The position numbers were made by a program, and so were the translations under genes. The notes under the pieces are model-generated. The model saw only the letters and a list, made by a program, of their open reading frames with translations, searched no databases and was not told where the DNA came from. Shown here piece after piece: positions 43,501 to 51,416 of a stretch of 64,000 bases of DNA; positions within the stretch are counted from its first letter, which is position 1, and each line of letters begins with the position of its first letter. Source of the DNA: Phycisphaerae bacterium (GTDB lineage Bacteria > Planctomycetota > Phycisphaerae > UBA1845 > Fen-1342). The DNA lies in NCBI GenBank assembly GCA_028279405.1, contig JANQNU010000036.1, positions 411,702-475,701 on the forward strand, written 5' to 3'.

Positions 43501-46500
43501 TGAGAGCGCGCCGTGAGTTGTTCGGTCAACTCGCGCAGCTCGTCGTCCAATACCGATCGACATCGCGCGATACCCTGCCGGGCGGACTCGTGAATCGTCG
43601 CGAGCCGCGGACCGACGAATGCCGGGGCCGGCTCGGTCTGAGCACTTCGGGCTGACTCGGAAACGGAAAGGAACTCCTCCTGCTCGAGCTGGCCTTCGAG
43701 CGTGCTGATTCGATCGAGCCACTCCTTCGCGTTTGCCAACCCTCGTGCGGCGTCGTCGATCCGCTCCGCGACGGGCGGTTCGACATCCGTCTCCTCCTCC
43801 AACTCCGCAAGCAGTGCTTGCGCGTCCGCCAGGGATCGAACGTTCAGTTCCGGGCTTGTGAGGGCCGCTTCGATGCTCTCGAGCGATTGGGTCACGCGTT
43901 GCAGTCGTGCCGTGCGCCGCCGATCACGCTCCGCCGCGATACTGGCGCGGAGCGCGTCGACCCGTTCAGTGGCCCAGTCCGCCAGGGGGCCGGGCAAAGC
44001 CGCCAAAATGCGCTCGACCTCGCCCGGGTCCTTCCGAGCGAACCGTTCGGCTTCCTCGAGCTTCACCAGCAGCGCCCGCGCGGCTGTGCACGATTCGGAC
44101 AGTTGTCGGGCTTCGGCATCAATCTCGACTGGCGTGTCCGGCACGTTTGCGAGTTCCGCCAGCTGCGCCTCGGCTTGTCCGACCGCACCCTCGTCGAGCG
44201 CGGCACGCGCCTGCTCGAGCAGTCGGCGGGCTTCCGAGACGCGCTCGGCAACATAATCCGCCAGCCTCCGCTGAAGATCGGTCAGCACCGCGTCCCGTCG
44301 TTCGACCGTGACGGCCGGCAAGCCGCTCGTGTCGATCGCCTCCGCTGCCGTCAGTGCCTCGCGAATGCTCCCGCGCTCGCCGACCGCAGCGGCTTCGTCG
44401 AGTGCCGCGTTCACTCGATCGACGTTGTCGCAAGCGTCCGCCAGTTTGGCTCCGGCGGCGCGCAGCGCATCGGGCACCTTGGCGCGCTCTGTGACGCGTT
44501 CTGCGAGCAGATGGCGCGCCCGGTCTGTTTCTCCGCGCGCGAACACCTCCCTTGCCTCGGCGATAGCGGCTTCGACATCGGCCTGCAGCTCGCGGCGCTG
44601 CCGCTCGATCTGCTCCTCCGATTGTTGGAGCAGTTCGTCAACCCGTGCACGGACGATCGCCGGCAGCGGATCGATCGAACGCGCCTGTTCCGCATGCTCC
44701 TGTGCGCCCTCGGCATCTTCCTTCGCAAGTCGGTTGGCGGCCTCGGCGACGAGGTCGTGGGCGCGTTCGAGGTGTCCGAGGAGCACCTCGATTTGTGCGC
44801 GGCGATCCATCAGTTCCGGCTCAGGATAATCTGCCGAAACTGCGCCGAGTGTTTCGCGCAATGCGGACGCGTCCGCTTGCTCCCATTGCTCCTCAGCGTC
44901 ATCGAGCGCGCTGCAGATAGCGTCGCGTTCCGCGATCGCGTCCGTGACCTCGGCGAGCAGCGGACCCACTTGCGGTCGGATTTTCTCGTCGAGGTGAGCT
45001 TCCTCCAACAGGGCTTCGAGCGCCAGGCGGGCGGCAGCGAATTCGCGTGCGGCGAAGTTTTCATGTGCGGTGCGGAGTGCAGACGCCTGGGCCGAGTAAC
45101 GTTGTTCGGCGAGCTCGATCTCGGCCGCCAGCGCCTGCGCCTGACGAGCGCGGGTTGGCGGCGTTGCTTTGTCGCCGACGACTCCGTGCAGCACCTCCTT
45201 CGCATCGGACCACTCGCGCCGTTTGAACGCCTCGCGCGCTGCCTGGATGAACGTTGACGCCACCTCATCCGCGCCCGAGAGCATGAAACGCTCCTGCTCC
45301 GAGCACTCCTCCAGCAATGCAAACGCCGCCTCCCGCTGTTCGACGGTCGCTTCATCGTCTTCGGAAACCAAGCGTGCGTGTCGGCGCGCCGCCTCGACTT
45401 CGACGAGGTCGAGCTGCTCGCGCGCCGTGTGCAGCTCCCGGTCAAGCTGTCGTCGGCGAATGATCGTCGCTTTCTGCGATTCGACTTGCGCGACCAGTGG
45501 CGTGATCGCTTCGCGAAACACTTCCGGGAGGGCTTTCTCGGTTGCCAGTGGGTTGGCTTGCTCCAGAAATCCCTCGGCGTCGCCGACGTCGAGCAGCTTG
45601 TCAGCGGACCGCAATGCGGTTGTCGTAGCTGACCAGTCCGTCGAAATGAGCGCTTCCAGCGCTGTTTGCCAGTCCGTCGGCTGCGCAAAGCGTGTCTCTG
45701 GATCGCTGGTTGCCGCCTGCCGCGCGATACGGATCCATTCCGCGAGTCGGCGATCGTCGTCGCTTCCCAGTCCGTTCTCGTGTCGCTCGAGCGCTGCGGC
45801 CCATGTGGTTCGTTCATCGGCGGGGCTTGCCGGGTCGATCTGAAAGTACATCGCGGTGGGGTCGGCCGGGTCGATGTCGAAGGGGTGCCGACCGCTCGCG
45901 AGCCAGAGCAGGCTGACGGCCAGCGCGAACTGATCGCTCTTGGGGTTGGAGCGGGTACCCTGTTGCAGCTCGTGGGCGCGGACGGACGCGACATAGCCGA
46001 ACGCTGCCTGGCGCCGTTCGTCGAGGAGTTCCCATCGGCCGCCCTCCTCGGTGCCCAGGACCGTCGGGTCACTCTGAAGGTGCAGTCGCTGGGCTCGTTC
46101 CGCGCCGAGCGTGGACACGAAGGCTGGCGCGATCCCGAAATCGGTCACGCGGACTAGACCGAGCGCGTCCAAGGCCAATGCTCCGGGCAACAGGCCGCCG
46201 TGTACGATCTTGGCATCGGTCGCGGTCTGGAGGGTCCGAACGGCGTGCCAGTTGAGCCAGAGCAGCGTGTCGAGATCGGGCAGACTGTTTGGGTCGCGAT
46301 CGGTGGCCGCCGACCAGATGAGCGGCGCGACACGTTCGTGCAAGACCGTGATCCGGTCGTTCTCGACGTGCACGTCATGGATTGGCAGCACCGCGTCGCA
46401 GTTTGCGGCCAGCTCCTGTTGCCGCTGAACGGCGGCCTGGAGGCGTGTGATCAGCGCGGTGCGTTCCGCGTCGGGGAGCGCTGTCGGGAGGAGGAGCGTC

Positions 46501-46547
46501 CTCCGGTCGGTGGGGGTCGGCGCAAACAGGTCAAATGGTCGGCTCAT
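40557..46547 (-). CDS. Giant degenerate kinase-like, coiled-coil, single-pass membrane protein
   Basis: The 1996-residue protein starts with about 330 residues resembling the C-lobe of a Hanks-type kinase (VHGGLLPGALALD in place of HRDLKPxN, then VTDFGIAP and KSDQFALAVSLLWLASGRHPFD). It has no visible glycine loop or VAIK lysine, and the catalytic Asp and Asn are gone, so it is probably a pseudokinase. A long Glu/Ala/Arg-rich coiled-coil array follows (about 330-1050), then one membrane helix (about 1063-1085, RWLAIGGGVAAALALPVGYA), a Pro/Ser/Thr linker and about 850 residues likely outside the membrane with repeated beta-rich units (TLDFPLDAAPLRAATLSALNE, TLDFRARREV). The end (FGYPLFCSEARPETIGLDFW) is distinctive. 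I know no family with this layout. The 521-aa polytopic protein lies 73 bp upstream in the same direction. Confidence 0.75.
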   Translation of the reverse strand: MSRPFDLFAPTPTDRRTLLLPTALPDAERTALITRLQAAVQRQQELAANCDAVLPIHDVHVENDRITVLHERVAPLIWSAATDRDPNSLPDLDTLLWLNWHAVRTLQTATDAKIVHGGLLPGALALDALGLVRVTDFGIAPAFVSTLGAERAQRLHLQSDPTVLGTEEGGRWELLDERRQAAFGYVASVRAHELQQGTRSNPKSDQFALAVSLLWLASGRHPFDIDPADPTAMYFQIDPASPADERTTWAAALERHENGLGSDDDRRLAEWIRIARQAATSDPETRFAQPTDWQTALEALISTDWSATTTALRSADKLLDVGDAEGFLEQANPLATEKALPEVFREAITPLVAQVESQKATIIRRRQLDRELHTAREQLDLVEVEAARRHARLVSEDDEATVEQREAAFALLEECSEQERFMLSGADEVASTFIQAAREAFKRREWSDAKEVLHGVVGDKATPPTRARQAQALAAEIELAEQRYSAQASALRTAHENFAAREFAAARLALEALLEEAHLDEKIRPQVGPLLAEVTDAIAERDAICSALDDAEEQWEQADASALRETLGAVSADYPEPELMDRRAQIEVLLGHLERAHDLVAEAANRLAKEDAEGAQEHAEQARSIDPLPAIVRARVDELLQQSEEQIERQRRELQADVEAAIAEAREVFARGETDRARHLLAERVTERAKVPDALRAAGAKLADACDNVDRVNAALDEAAAVGERGSIREALTAAEAIDTSGLPAVTVERRDAVLTDLQRRLADYVAERVSEARRLLEQARAALDEGAVGQAEAQLAELANVPDTPVEIDAEARQLSESCTAARALLVKLEEAERFARKDPGEVERILAALPGPLADWATERVDALRASIAAERDRRRTARLQRVTQSLESIEAALTSPELNVRSLADAQALLAELEEETDVEPPVAERIDDAARGLANAKEWLDRISTLEGQLEQEEFLSVSESARSAQTEPAPAFVGPRLATIHESARQGIARCRSVLDDELRELTEQLTARSHRGRRFPTKLDRLRTDPYLTPEQGTQIDALRQQHDALPAARPRTGRWLAIGGGVAAALALPVGYALWSQARPDAPPPSPSDPNASIVDQTTTQPSIAVVAPDSDPKLETSPADDEPRLATKSPAKTPTTNRVPPSTDPPRRERETPTPPTIAQRMQAALDSARSSLTAYRDQLPERQREPDYTLTFEPSTRLPAALVAVGSGGNRTQLATVETMEALDDLTFQPEWGGRLFPEPVPTFAEALERYRSALQSASAPDVTITAEAMNGDAAAVRAVWNGIALSPMEPVQFDPATGALQPTAEQIADTFVQQVLRLQAARAGRFTWSIDPVYDAQLEWLKEPTIATPALQAEARIPIRGTMRFAADSRSGVSFAVRGTVIDDRMVLESTTLDAFRHYLTTLQLDRAERRAADARATLPRSTIFTVEPEVVDESDPSVLTLRIAHGEQVIVESAATWDATTLDFPLDAAPLRAATLSALNERLQQSATRDALEQQWPAVRDSIAPAPSAVGSALFASAQATIESVGELDPEQLAATVQLRVRMPAFPDTPVTLDIPITLGNDGWRFTPDTETARQALAAWLAKLDDAPLRNQRARATAAALATDLAVPALRLRSAVRGETLMVDVDANTTRARRFQWQWDPTTLDFRARREVTAPKPKPSITPQRPQTPRPPTTASLAQLAQRPSLDASELAAGLAAVSTGKVARFGNANYRTLATTGDARQQLVAVSQHLIDNLAPNPANDPIPTVFVEYAEENGQIYGIRWRAVVRDGRVTDVSGYRIWPALSADLARGAAGPLRKRLRNDQRLGEQLLGRAIGSDGLPVADGSFGIVIAPEGPLWWVRWEQIAIEARSTRGIQRNGTRIPDRADYLRDVLVRDGEKRRVRRPRVGIWCVPTLAGGVRGVPAGQRLSTGGGGRPLTLRFEKYPHVTFATIEDTSGVGDFGYPLFCSEARPETIGLDFWTRGWDRDRWRPTPNVGFVLLPQINE

Positions 46548-46620
46548 GGCGTCTCGGATTCAGGGGGAGCCTGGAGCCGCAGCGTCCTTTTCATCATAGG
46601 CGGGCCGTTTGCCGGCGTCT

Positions 46621-48186
46621 TCACGTTGCGTTCTGCGGCAGCGCCGCAGGCAGCGCCCGCTGGCCCGGCCGAAAGCGAATCAGCCAAGCCGCCAGAATCA
46701 GCACGAGGGCCGCGAGGCCAACGTGCCATGGCAGCATGACGACGATGCACCAGATCGCTGTCAGGGTCGGCAGGATGGCGCCGACGTACGCGTTCATTCC
46801 CCATGCGACACGCTGGCGACTATCTACACGCCGCCACGAGACGGCCAGGAAGACTGCCACGAACGCGAAGAGCAGTGGGAAGGCGGCGGCGTACGTGCCG
46901 AAAAAGGACATTCTCACGTTTGCGACCAGGACGATCGCGACGTACCCGGCCAGGAGTGCCGCCGGCGCTCGGTGGTGCGTACCGGCGTCTACGCGAAGCT
47001 GTCGCAATGTGATCAGGCACGCCAGCAGCAGCGCGATCGCGATCGTGAGCGAATCGGATCCCGATGAACCCGCGAGCAGGGTGCCGCGCATGGCGCCGAC
47101 GAATGCGAGCATCACCAGCCCGTAGCCGAAACGACGCGCGGTGGGGATCAATCGTCCCGCGGTGGTCCAGGCCCGCCCGTGGTCCAGCTGCTGATGCCAG
47201 AAGTGAGCCAGCCAGAGGCAGTGCCAGGCCGCCACGAGCGTCCCGAACGAGACAGCCAGACGGTGGGACGGCAGCCAGGCCATCGTAGCCGAGACGCACG
47301 CCAGCGCGTGAAGCGCAAAGCCCCATTCACTGGCGGCTTCGCGGGTCGAGCGATGACCGATTCCGAACGCCGCGAATGCGCCGAGCCAGCACGCCACCGG
47401 CATCAGCGGATGACCGGGGTTCAGCACTGTCGCGACTGCGATCAACACTGACAGGAGGTCCACCGTGACAACCGTGATGGCTCGAGGCCCGCGTGGTTCG
47501 AGCAACTGCGACGGCTCGGTCAGCCAGACCCGTCGGCGGTGCCGGCGGGTGAGCAGCACACCGCCGACGACAATTGCAAGCGACAACGCGCCGCCGCCGA
47601 TCGCGACCCAGGACAGTCCCGGTGCAAGCGCCTGTACTTCGATCACGTCGCGCCAGTACCAGCACATGGTCCCCACGGTGACCAGAATTGCCATCCGCAG
47701 CGCGGCCGGCTCCGGACGCCACGCACTGGCCGCGAACAACGTGACCGTCAACAGGACGATGAGAATCACACTGAGCGTCGTCCGGGCCACCACGGGGGCG
47801 GTGTCCGGCAGTGACAGGGAAATAGCGGCGACAAGCAGCGCCGTGCTGAGGACGCAATGCTGCGCGAGCACGCGGCGGGCCGCACCGCCGCCGGCGTTCC
47901 GGTCTTCCTCGATCCAGTGCACCGCGATGAACAGCATGAAGACGATTGCGCCGAGGTAGACGCTGACTTCCACCTGCCAGAGTCCATGCAGGTCGGGCAG
48001 GTAGACGGCCAGCGCCGCCGTGACCATGCCCGTCAGAAAGAGCGCTTCGCCGACGCCCGCCGCCAGTCGCTTGCGAAGTAGCGACGCCGCCAACAGCAGC
48101 AATGCCAGGCCGCCAAGCGCTTCGCGCGGAATCTGCGCGGTCTCGGCTTCGATCATATGGTTGATGAACTGCAACCAGGTGCGCAT
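46621..48186 (-). CDS. Polytopic membrane protein, about 15-17 segments, unknown
   Basis: The 521 residues are almost entirely hydrophobic helices with short loops, for example ALGGLALLLLAASLL, YLGAIVFMLFIAVHW, LSVILIVLLTVTLFAAS and AYVGAILPTLTAIWCIVVML. No transporter, polymerase or transferase motif is recognisable. GGGAG precedes the ATG at 5 nt. Its stop is 73 bp before the start of the 1996-residue protein on the same strand, so they are probably cotranscribed and may form one membrane complex, which is inference from position. Confidence 0.65.
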   Translation of the reverse strand: MRTWLQFINHMIEAETAQIPREALGGLALLLLAASLLRKRLAAGVGEALFLTGMVTAALAVYLPDLHGLWQVEVSVYLGAIVFMLFIAVHWIEEDRNAGGGAARRVLAQHCVLSTALLVAAISLSLPDTAPVVARTTLSVILIVLLTVTLFAASAWRPEPAALRMAILVTVGTMCWYWRDVIEVQALAPGLSWVAIGGGALSLAIVVGGVLLTRRHRRRVWLTEPSQLLEPRGPRAITVVTVDLLSVLIAVATVLNPGHPLMPVACWLGAFAAFGIGHRSTREAASEWGFALHALACVSATMAWLPSHRLAVSFGTLVAAWHCLWLAHFWHQQLDHGRAWTTAGRLIPTARRFGYGLVMLAFVGAMRGTLLAGSSGSDSLTIAIALLLACLITLRQLRVDAGTHHRAPAALLAGYVAIVLVANVRMSFFGTYAAAFPLLFAFVAVFLAVSWRRVDSRQRVAWGMNAYVGAILPTLTAIWCIVVMLPWHVGLAALVLILAAWLIRFRPGQRALPAALPQNAT

Positions 48187-48291
48187 CGACTCCCGTCCTT
48201 GGGGCGCGCATCATATCCCATGAAGGAGACGCAAGCGATCCGAATCGTGCCGGACTCCAGCTCGTCCGGCCGGTCGTAGCGAGGGCAGCGC

Positions 48292-48837
48292 ATGTCGGCA
48301 GCTCGGCAGGAAAAGGCGTTTCGCACGTTCCTGAAACGTGTCTGGACCCAGGATGTGCGCCCGCTCCTGAGCGATCGGCGGGCCCGGCAGCGCGCCAAGA
48401 CGGCCCGCTGGGGCGGTCGCGTCGCCGCGACCGGCGGCCTGCTGCTCGATGGTCTGTTCAGGTTGAAGGGCCGGCCCTTCACGCGGGCCATGACCGTGAT
48501 GGGGTCCACCATGGGGGCGCTGCTTCCGGATGCATGGGACTGGTCGTGGCTGCGGTCGGCCACCACCGAAGAGCGCGGCGTCGTCGACGAACGCCTGCGG
48601 GTCCGTGCGGACGGACTCGAAATTCGCGAGGCCCTGGCCTTGTTCGACCTGTCGCCGACCGATTCGGCTGCGGCGCTCCGCACTGCATGGCACGACCTCG
48701 CCGCCCGCTCCCACCCCGATGGCGCGCGCGATGACGACGATCGGCAGGAACGCCGACTGCGATTTCAGACCTATCAGGCAGCCCACACCATTTTGAAACA
48801 GGCCCACGAAGACGGTCGCCTGCCTGCTAAAGCCTGA
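48292..48837 (+). CDS. Protein with C-terminal J-domain
   Basis: The last 65 of 181 residues form a DnaJ-type J-domain (ALALFDLSPTDSAAALRTAW, then ARSHPDGARDDD with the HPD motif, and RFQTYQAAHTIL), placed at the C-terminus, unlike in DnaJ. The N-terminal part is basic and moderately hydrophobic (GRPFTRAMTVMGSTMGALLPDAWDWSW) and unassigned. It should recruit Hsp70 (DnaK) to a client or membrane site. GAGGG precedes the ATG at about 6 nt. It is divergent from the 521-aa gene and convergent with feoB. Confidence 0.72.
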   Translation: MSAARQEKAFRTFLKRVWTQDVRPLLSDRRARQRAKTARWGGRVAATGGLLLDGLFRLKGRPFTRAMTVMGSTMGALLPDAWDWSWLRSATTEERGVVDERLRVRADGLEIREALALFDLSPTDSAAALRTAWHDLAARSHPDGARDDDDRQERRLRFQTYQAAHTILKQAHEDGRLPAKA

Positions 48838-48872
48838 AGCCATTCTCGTACGGGACGTCTCGACCCCGTCGG

Positions 48873-50912
48873 CTACAGTACGCGGCTGCCGACCTGATAG
48901 ACGACCCAGGCAGCGAGCGTGGCGAGCGCCGTCATGCCGAAGAACGAGATGAGCGGCCAGCGCCATGATCGCGTTTCGTTCCCAATCGTCACCAGCGTGC
49001 TGGAGCATTGGGCGCACAGCGCGAAAAAGACCATGATCGAAAGCGCGACCGGGATCGTGAAGACGGGGCGCCCGTCGGCGTGCCGGGCGCCGTGCAGCAC
49101 GTCGTCCCATCCGGCGCTCGACTCGTTCACGTCGCTGCCGAGCCGATAGAGGATGCCGAGGGTGCTGATGACCACCTCGCGCGCAGGGAACGATGACAGT
49201 ACAGCCACGCCAAGGCGCCAATCCCAGCCGAGGTGCTGGACGACAGGTTCGATCCCGTGACCGAGCCGACCGAGGCAGCTGGCTTCCAAACGGGCAAAGG
49301 CAAGGGTCGCTTCGACACGTTCCGCAGGCCATCCCTCGGTTGACGCCTGCTGAAGCACGGCTGCTTCCGCTGCTGGCGAACGCGGGTACGTTCCCAGCGC
49401 CCAGATAATCGCATTCATCACGACGATGATCGTCCCCGCGCGGCGCAGGAAACTCAGGCAGGCCAGCGAGACCCGTTGCCAGATCGTTCGAAGCTTGGGC
49501 CATTGGTAGGTCGGCAGTTCCAGGATCAACGGCGGCGCCGCCCCCGCGAACGCGCTACGGCGCAGCAGCCACGCAATCGGGAGGGCCACCGCGACGCCTA
49601 CCAGATACATCGCGAACATCACCAGGCCCTGTAGTCCGATTACCCCCAGAGAGAGCGCGGGGATGAACGCCGCGATGAACAACGTGTAGACCGGCAACCG
49701 CGCGGAGCAGCTCATGAAAGGCGCGATCAGAATGGTCACCAATCGCTCGCGCCGATCGGCGATCGTCCGCGTGCCCATGATCGCAGGGATGGCGCAGGCA
49801 TGCGCGGAAAGCAACGGGATAAACGCGCGACCCGTCAATCCGAATGCGCGCATCACCCGGTCGAGCATGAACGCGGCGCGCGCGAGATAGCCGCTGTCCT
49901 CCAGAATTGCGATGAAAAGGAACAACAGCGCAATTTGCGGTAAGAAGACAATCACGCTCCCGACGCCGCCGATCAGGCCATTGACCACGAAGTCGCGCAC
50001 GAGGCCCGCGGGCAACGCTGACTCCGTGGTCGCGGAAAGCCAACCGACGCCAAGCTCGATGACATCCATCATCGGCCCGGCCCATGAGAACAGCGCCTGG
50101 AAGACCAGGAACAACACCGCCAGCAGGATGGCCAGGCCGCCTACGCGATGCGTCAGCACACGATCGAGTCGTTCGCTCCAGCCGACACGGGCCGGGCTGA
50201 CGCGTCGGAGGACATCCACCAGGATCGCATCTACCCAGCCGTAGCGCGCCTGTACGTCGTCGGGCGTCCGATCGCCGACGGCCGGCAGCGCCACCGAAGG
50301 CGTAGGGGGCCGGGGCTCGTCGACCAGCGCCTGCAGGGCGTCGCGTAGCGGTGCGAGCGTTGCCTGGCGAGTTGCGACGATCGGTATGACGGCGGCGCCG
50401 AGTCGTTCACTCAGCAAACGGCAATCGATCTCGAGACCCTGCGTTCGCGCCACGTCCGTCATGTTCACGGCGATCACCACCGGTCGGTTCAGTTCGAGCA
50501 GCTGCCCGACCAGATAGAGGTTACGACGGAGGTGCGTCGCGTCAACGATCACCAGCACGCCGGCCGGATGCAGTTCAGCTTTGGGGTCGGTGAGGATGTC
50601 CCTGACAAGCGCTTCGTCCGGCGAGATCGGAGACAAGCTGTAGGTGCCGGGGAGGTCGAGCAGTTCGATCTGGCGCGGTCCGCCGAGCAGTGGCCCGCGT
50701 GCGGTCTCGACTGTTACGCCGGCGTAGTTCGCGACGTGTCGGCGATAGCCGGTCAACGCGTTGAAAAGAGTCGTCTTGCCGGTGTTGGGGTTTCCGATCA
50801 GCGCGATCGGGGCACTTGCGCCACCGATGGTCAAGGCCGTTGGCGGCCGATTCGACGTGGTGACGCTGCAATCCCCGCAGCCCGACGTTCCCTCGGTAGG
50901 CATCAGTGTCAT
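48873..50912 (-). CDS. feoB: Ferrous iron transport protein B
   Basis: FeoB imports Fe2+ across the inner membrane. The 679-residue protein has the N-terminal G domain with GNPNTGKTTLFN, LLDLPGTYSLS and NMTD, followed by membrane segments and Gate motifs (LSAHACAIPAIMGTR and LSSFPAREVVISTLG). An N-terminal extension carries a CGDC pair. It is a normal length for the family. Two starts are possible, 50912 and 50903; I chose the first. It lies 55 bp after feoA in the same direction. The feoA promoter region carries AT-rich palindromes that suggest iron control. Confidence 0.94.
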   Translation of the reverse strand: MTLMPTEGTSGCGDCSVTTSNRPPTALTIGGASAPIALIGNPNTGKTTLFNALTGYRRHVANYAGVTVETARGPLLGGPRQIELLDLPGTYSLSPISPDEALVRDILTDPKAELHPAGVLVIVDATHLRRNLYLVGQLLELNRPVVIAVNMTDVARTQGLEIDCRLLSERLGAAVIPIVATRQATLAPLRDALQALVDEPRPPTPSVALPAVGDRTPDDVQARYGWVDAILVDVLRRVSPARVGWSERLDRVLTHRVGGLAILLAVLFLVFQALFSWAGPMMDVIELGVGWLSATTESALPAGLVRDFVVNGLIGGVGSVIVFLPQIALLFLFIAILEDSGYLARAAFMLDRVMRAFGLTGRAFIPLLSAHACAIPAIMGTRTIADRRERLVTILIAPFMSCSARLPVYTLFIAAFIPALSLGVIGLQGLVMFAMYLVGVAVALPIAWLLRRSAFAGAAPPLILELPTYQWPKLRTIWQRVSLACLSFLRRAGTIIVVMNAIIWALGTYPRSPAAEAAVLQQASTEGWPAERVEATLAFARLEASCLGRLGHGIEPVVQHLGWDWRLGVAVLSSFPAREVVISTLGILYRLGSDVNESSAGWDDVLHGARHADGRPVFTIPVALSIMVFFALCAQCSSTLVTIGNETRSWRWPLISFFGMTALATLAAWVVYQVGSRVL

Positions 50913-50967
50913 CGAATCTCGCCTGTCGAGCGCGGAAGATCGTGGTGTGACGGAAGCGGGCCCGCGC

Positions 50968-51189
50968 CTACTCGTCCACCTCGATCAGACTGGCCTCCGT
51001 GCTGCGCAGTGCGACGGTCGTCGTGCCGAGTCGGACGCGTAACGGGTCGCCGAACGGTGCTCGGCCCAATACTTCGACCTCGAGGCCGCGTATGACGCCG
51101 AGCTCCATCAGGCGCTGGGCAGTGGCGCAGCCGCTTTTGATGCCAACGACTTTGCGTGGGAGCGACGTTGGCAAGCTGGCAAGTTTCAT
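50968..51189 (-). CDS. feoA: Ferrous iron transport protein A
   Basis: The 73-residue SH3-like protein matches FeoA (KSGCATAQRLMELGVIRGLEVEVLGRAPFGDPLRVRLG). It is a cytoplasmic partner required for FeoB function. GGAGGT precedes the ATG at 6 nt. It is the first gene of the feoAB unit and is divergent from rho. Confidence 0.9.
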   Translation of the reverse strand: MKLASLPTSLPRKVVGIKSGCATAQRLMELGVIRGLEVEVLGRAPFGDPLRVRLGTTTVALRSTEASLIEVDE

Positions 51190-51222
51190 CGGCGACCTCC
51201 GTCAGACGTTTGTTAGGCGGGT

Positions 51223-51247
51223 CAAACACCTGTTTGAATATTTAAAC
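51223..51247 (-). promoter_or_regulatory. Palindromic operator candidate upstream of feoA
   Basis: CAAACACCTGTTTG (51223-51236) is a perfect 6-2-6 inverted repeat, and the overlapping GTTTGAATATTTAAAC (51232-51247) is a 16-bp palindrome with one mismatched pair. The area is much more AT-rich than its surroundings and lies 34 nt before the feoA start. This is where a Fur- or DtxR-type iron regulator would bind, but the sequence is not a clear match to either consensus. Confidence 0.45.
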
Positions 51248-51416
51248 AACTGCGATTATCGTGTGAGTCGTGCGGCGCGTCAATCGCCTGGGAGTGGTTG
51301 GCGGATGGCGCAAGATCAACTAAGCTGGAACCGAGGGTTGGAGCATGGTCAGGATTCACGGGCCATGGATTCCGGACACGATTAATCTGAAACCGTAGTC
51401 GGGGCACACCTGCATA

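Noticed and set aside
43818..45257. 479-residue plus-strand frame inside the 1996-residue gene
   Set aside because: It lies opposite the coiled-coil repeats, and its Arg/Leu-rich content is the expected complement of Glu/Ala codons.
48211..49503. 430-residue minus-strand frame opposite the J-domain gene and overlapping feoB
   Set aside because: It overlaps feoB in another frame and has no recognisable domain; the J-domain gene has a ribosome-binding site and an HPD motif.
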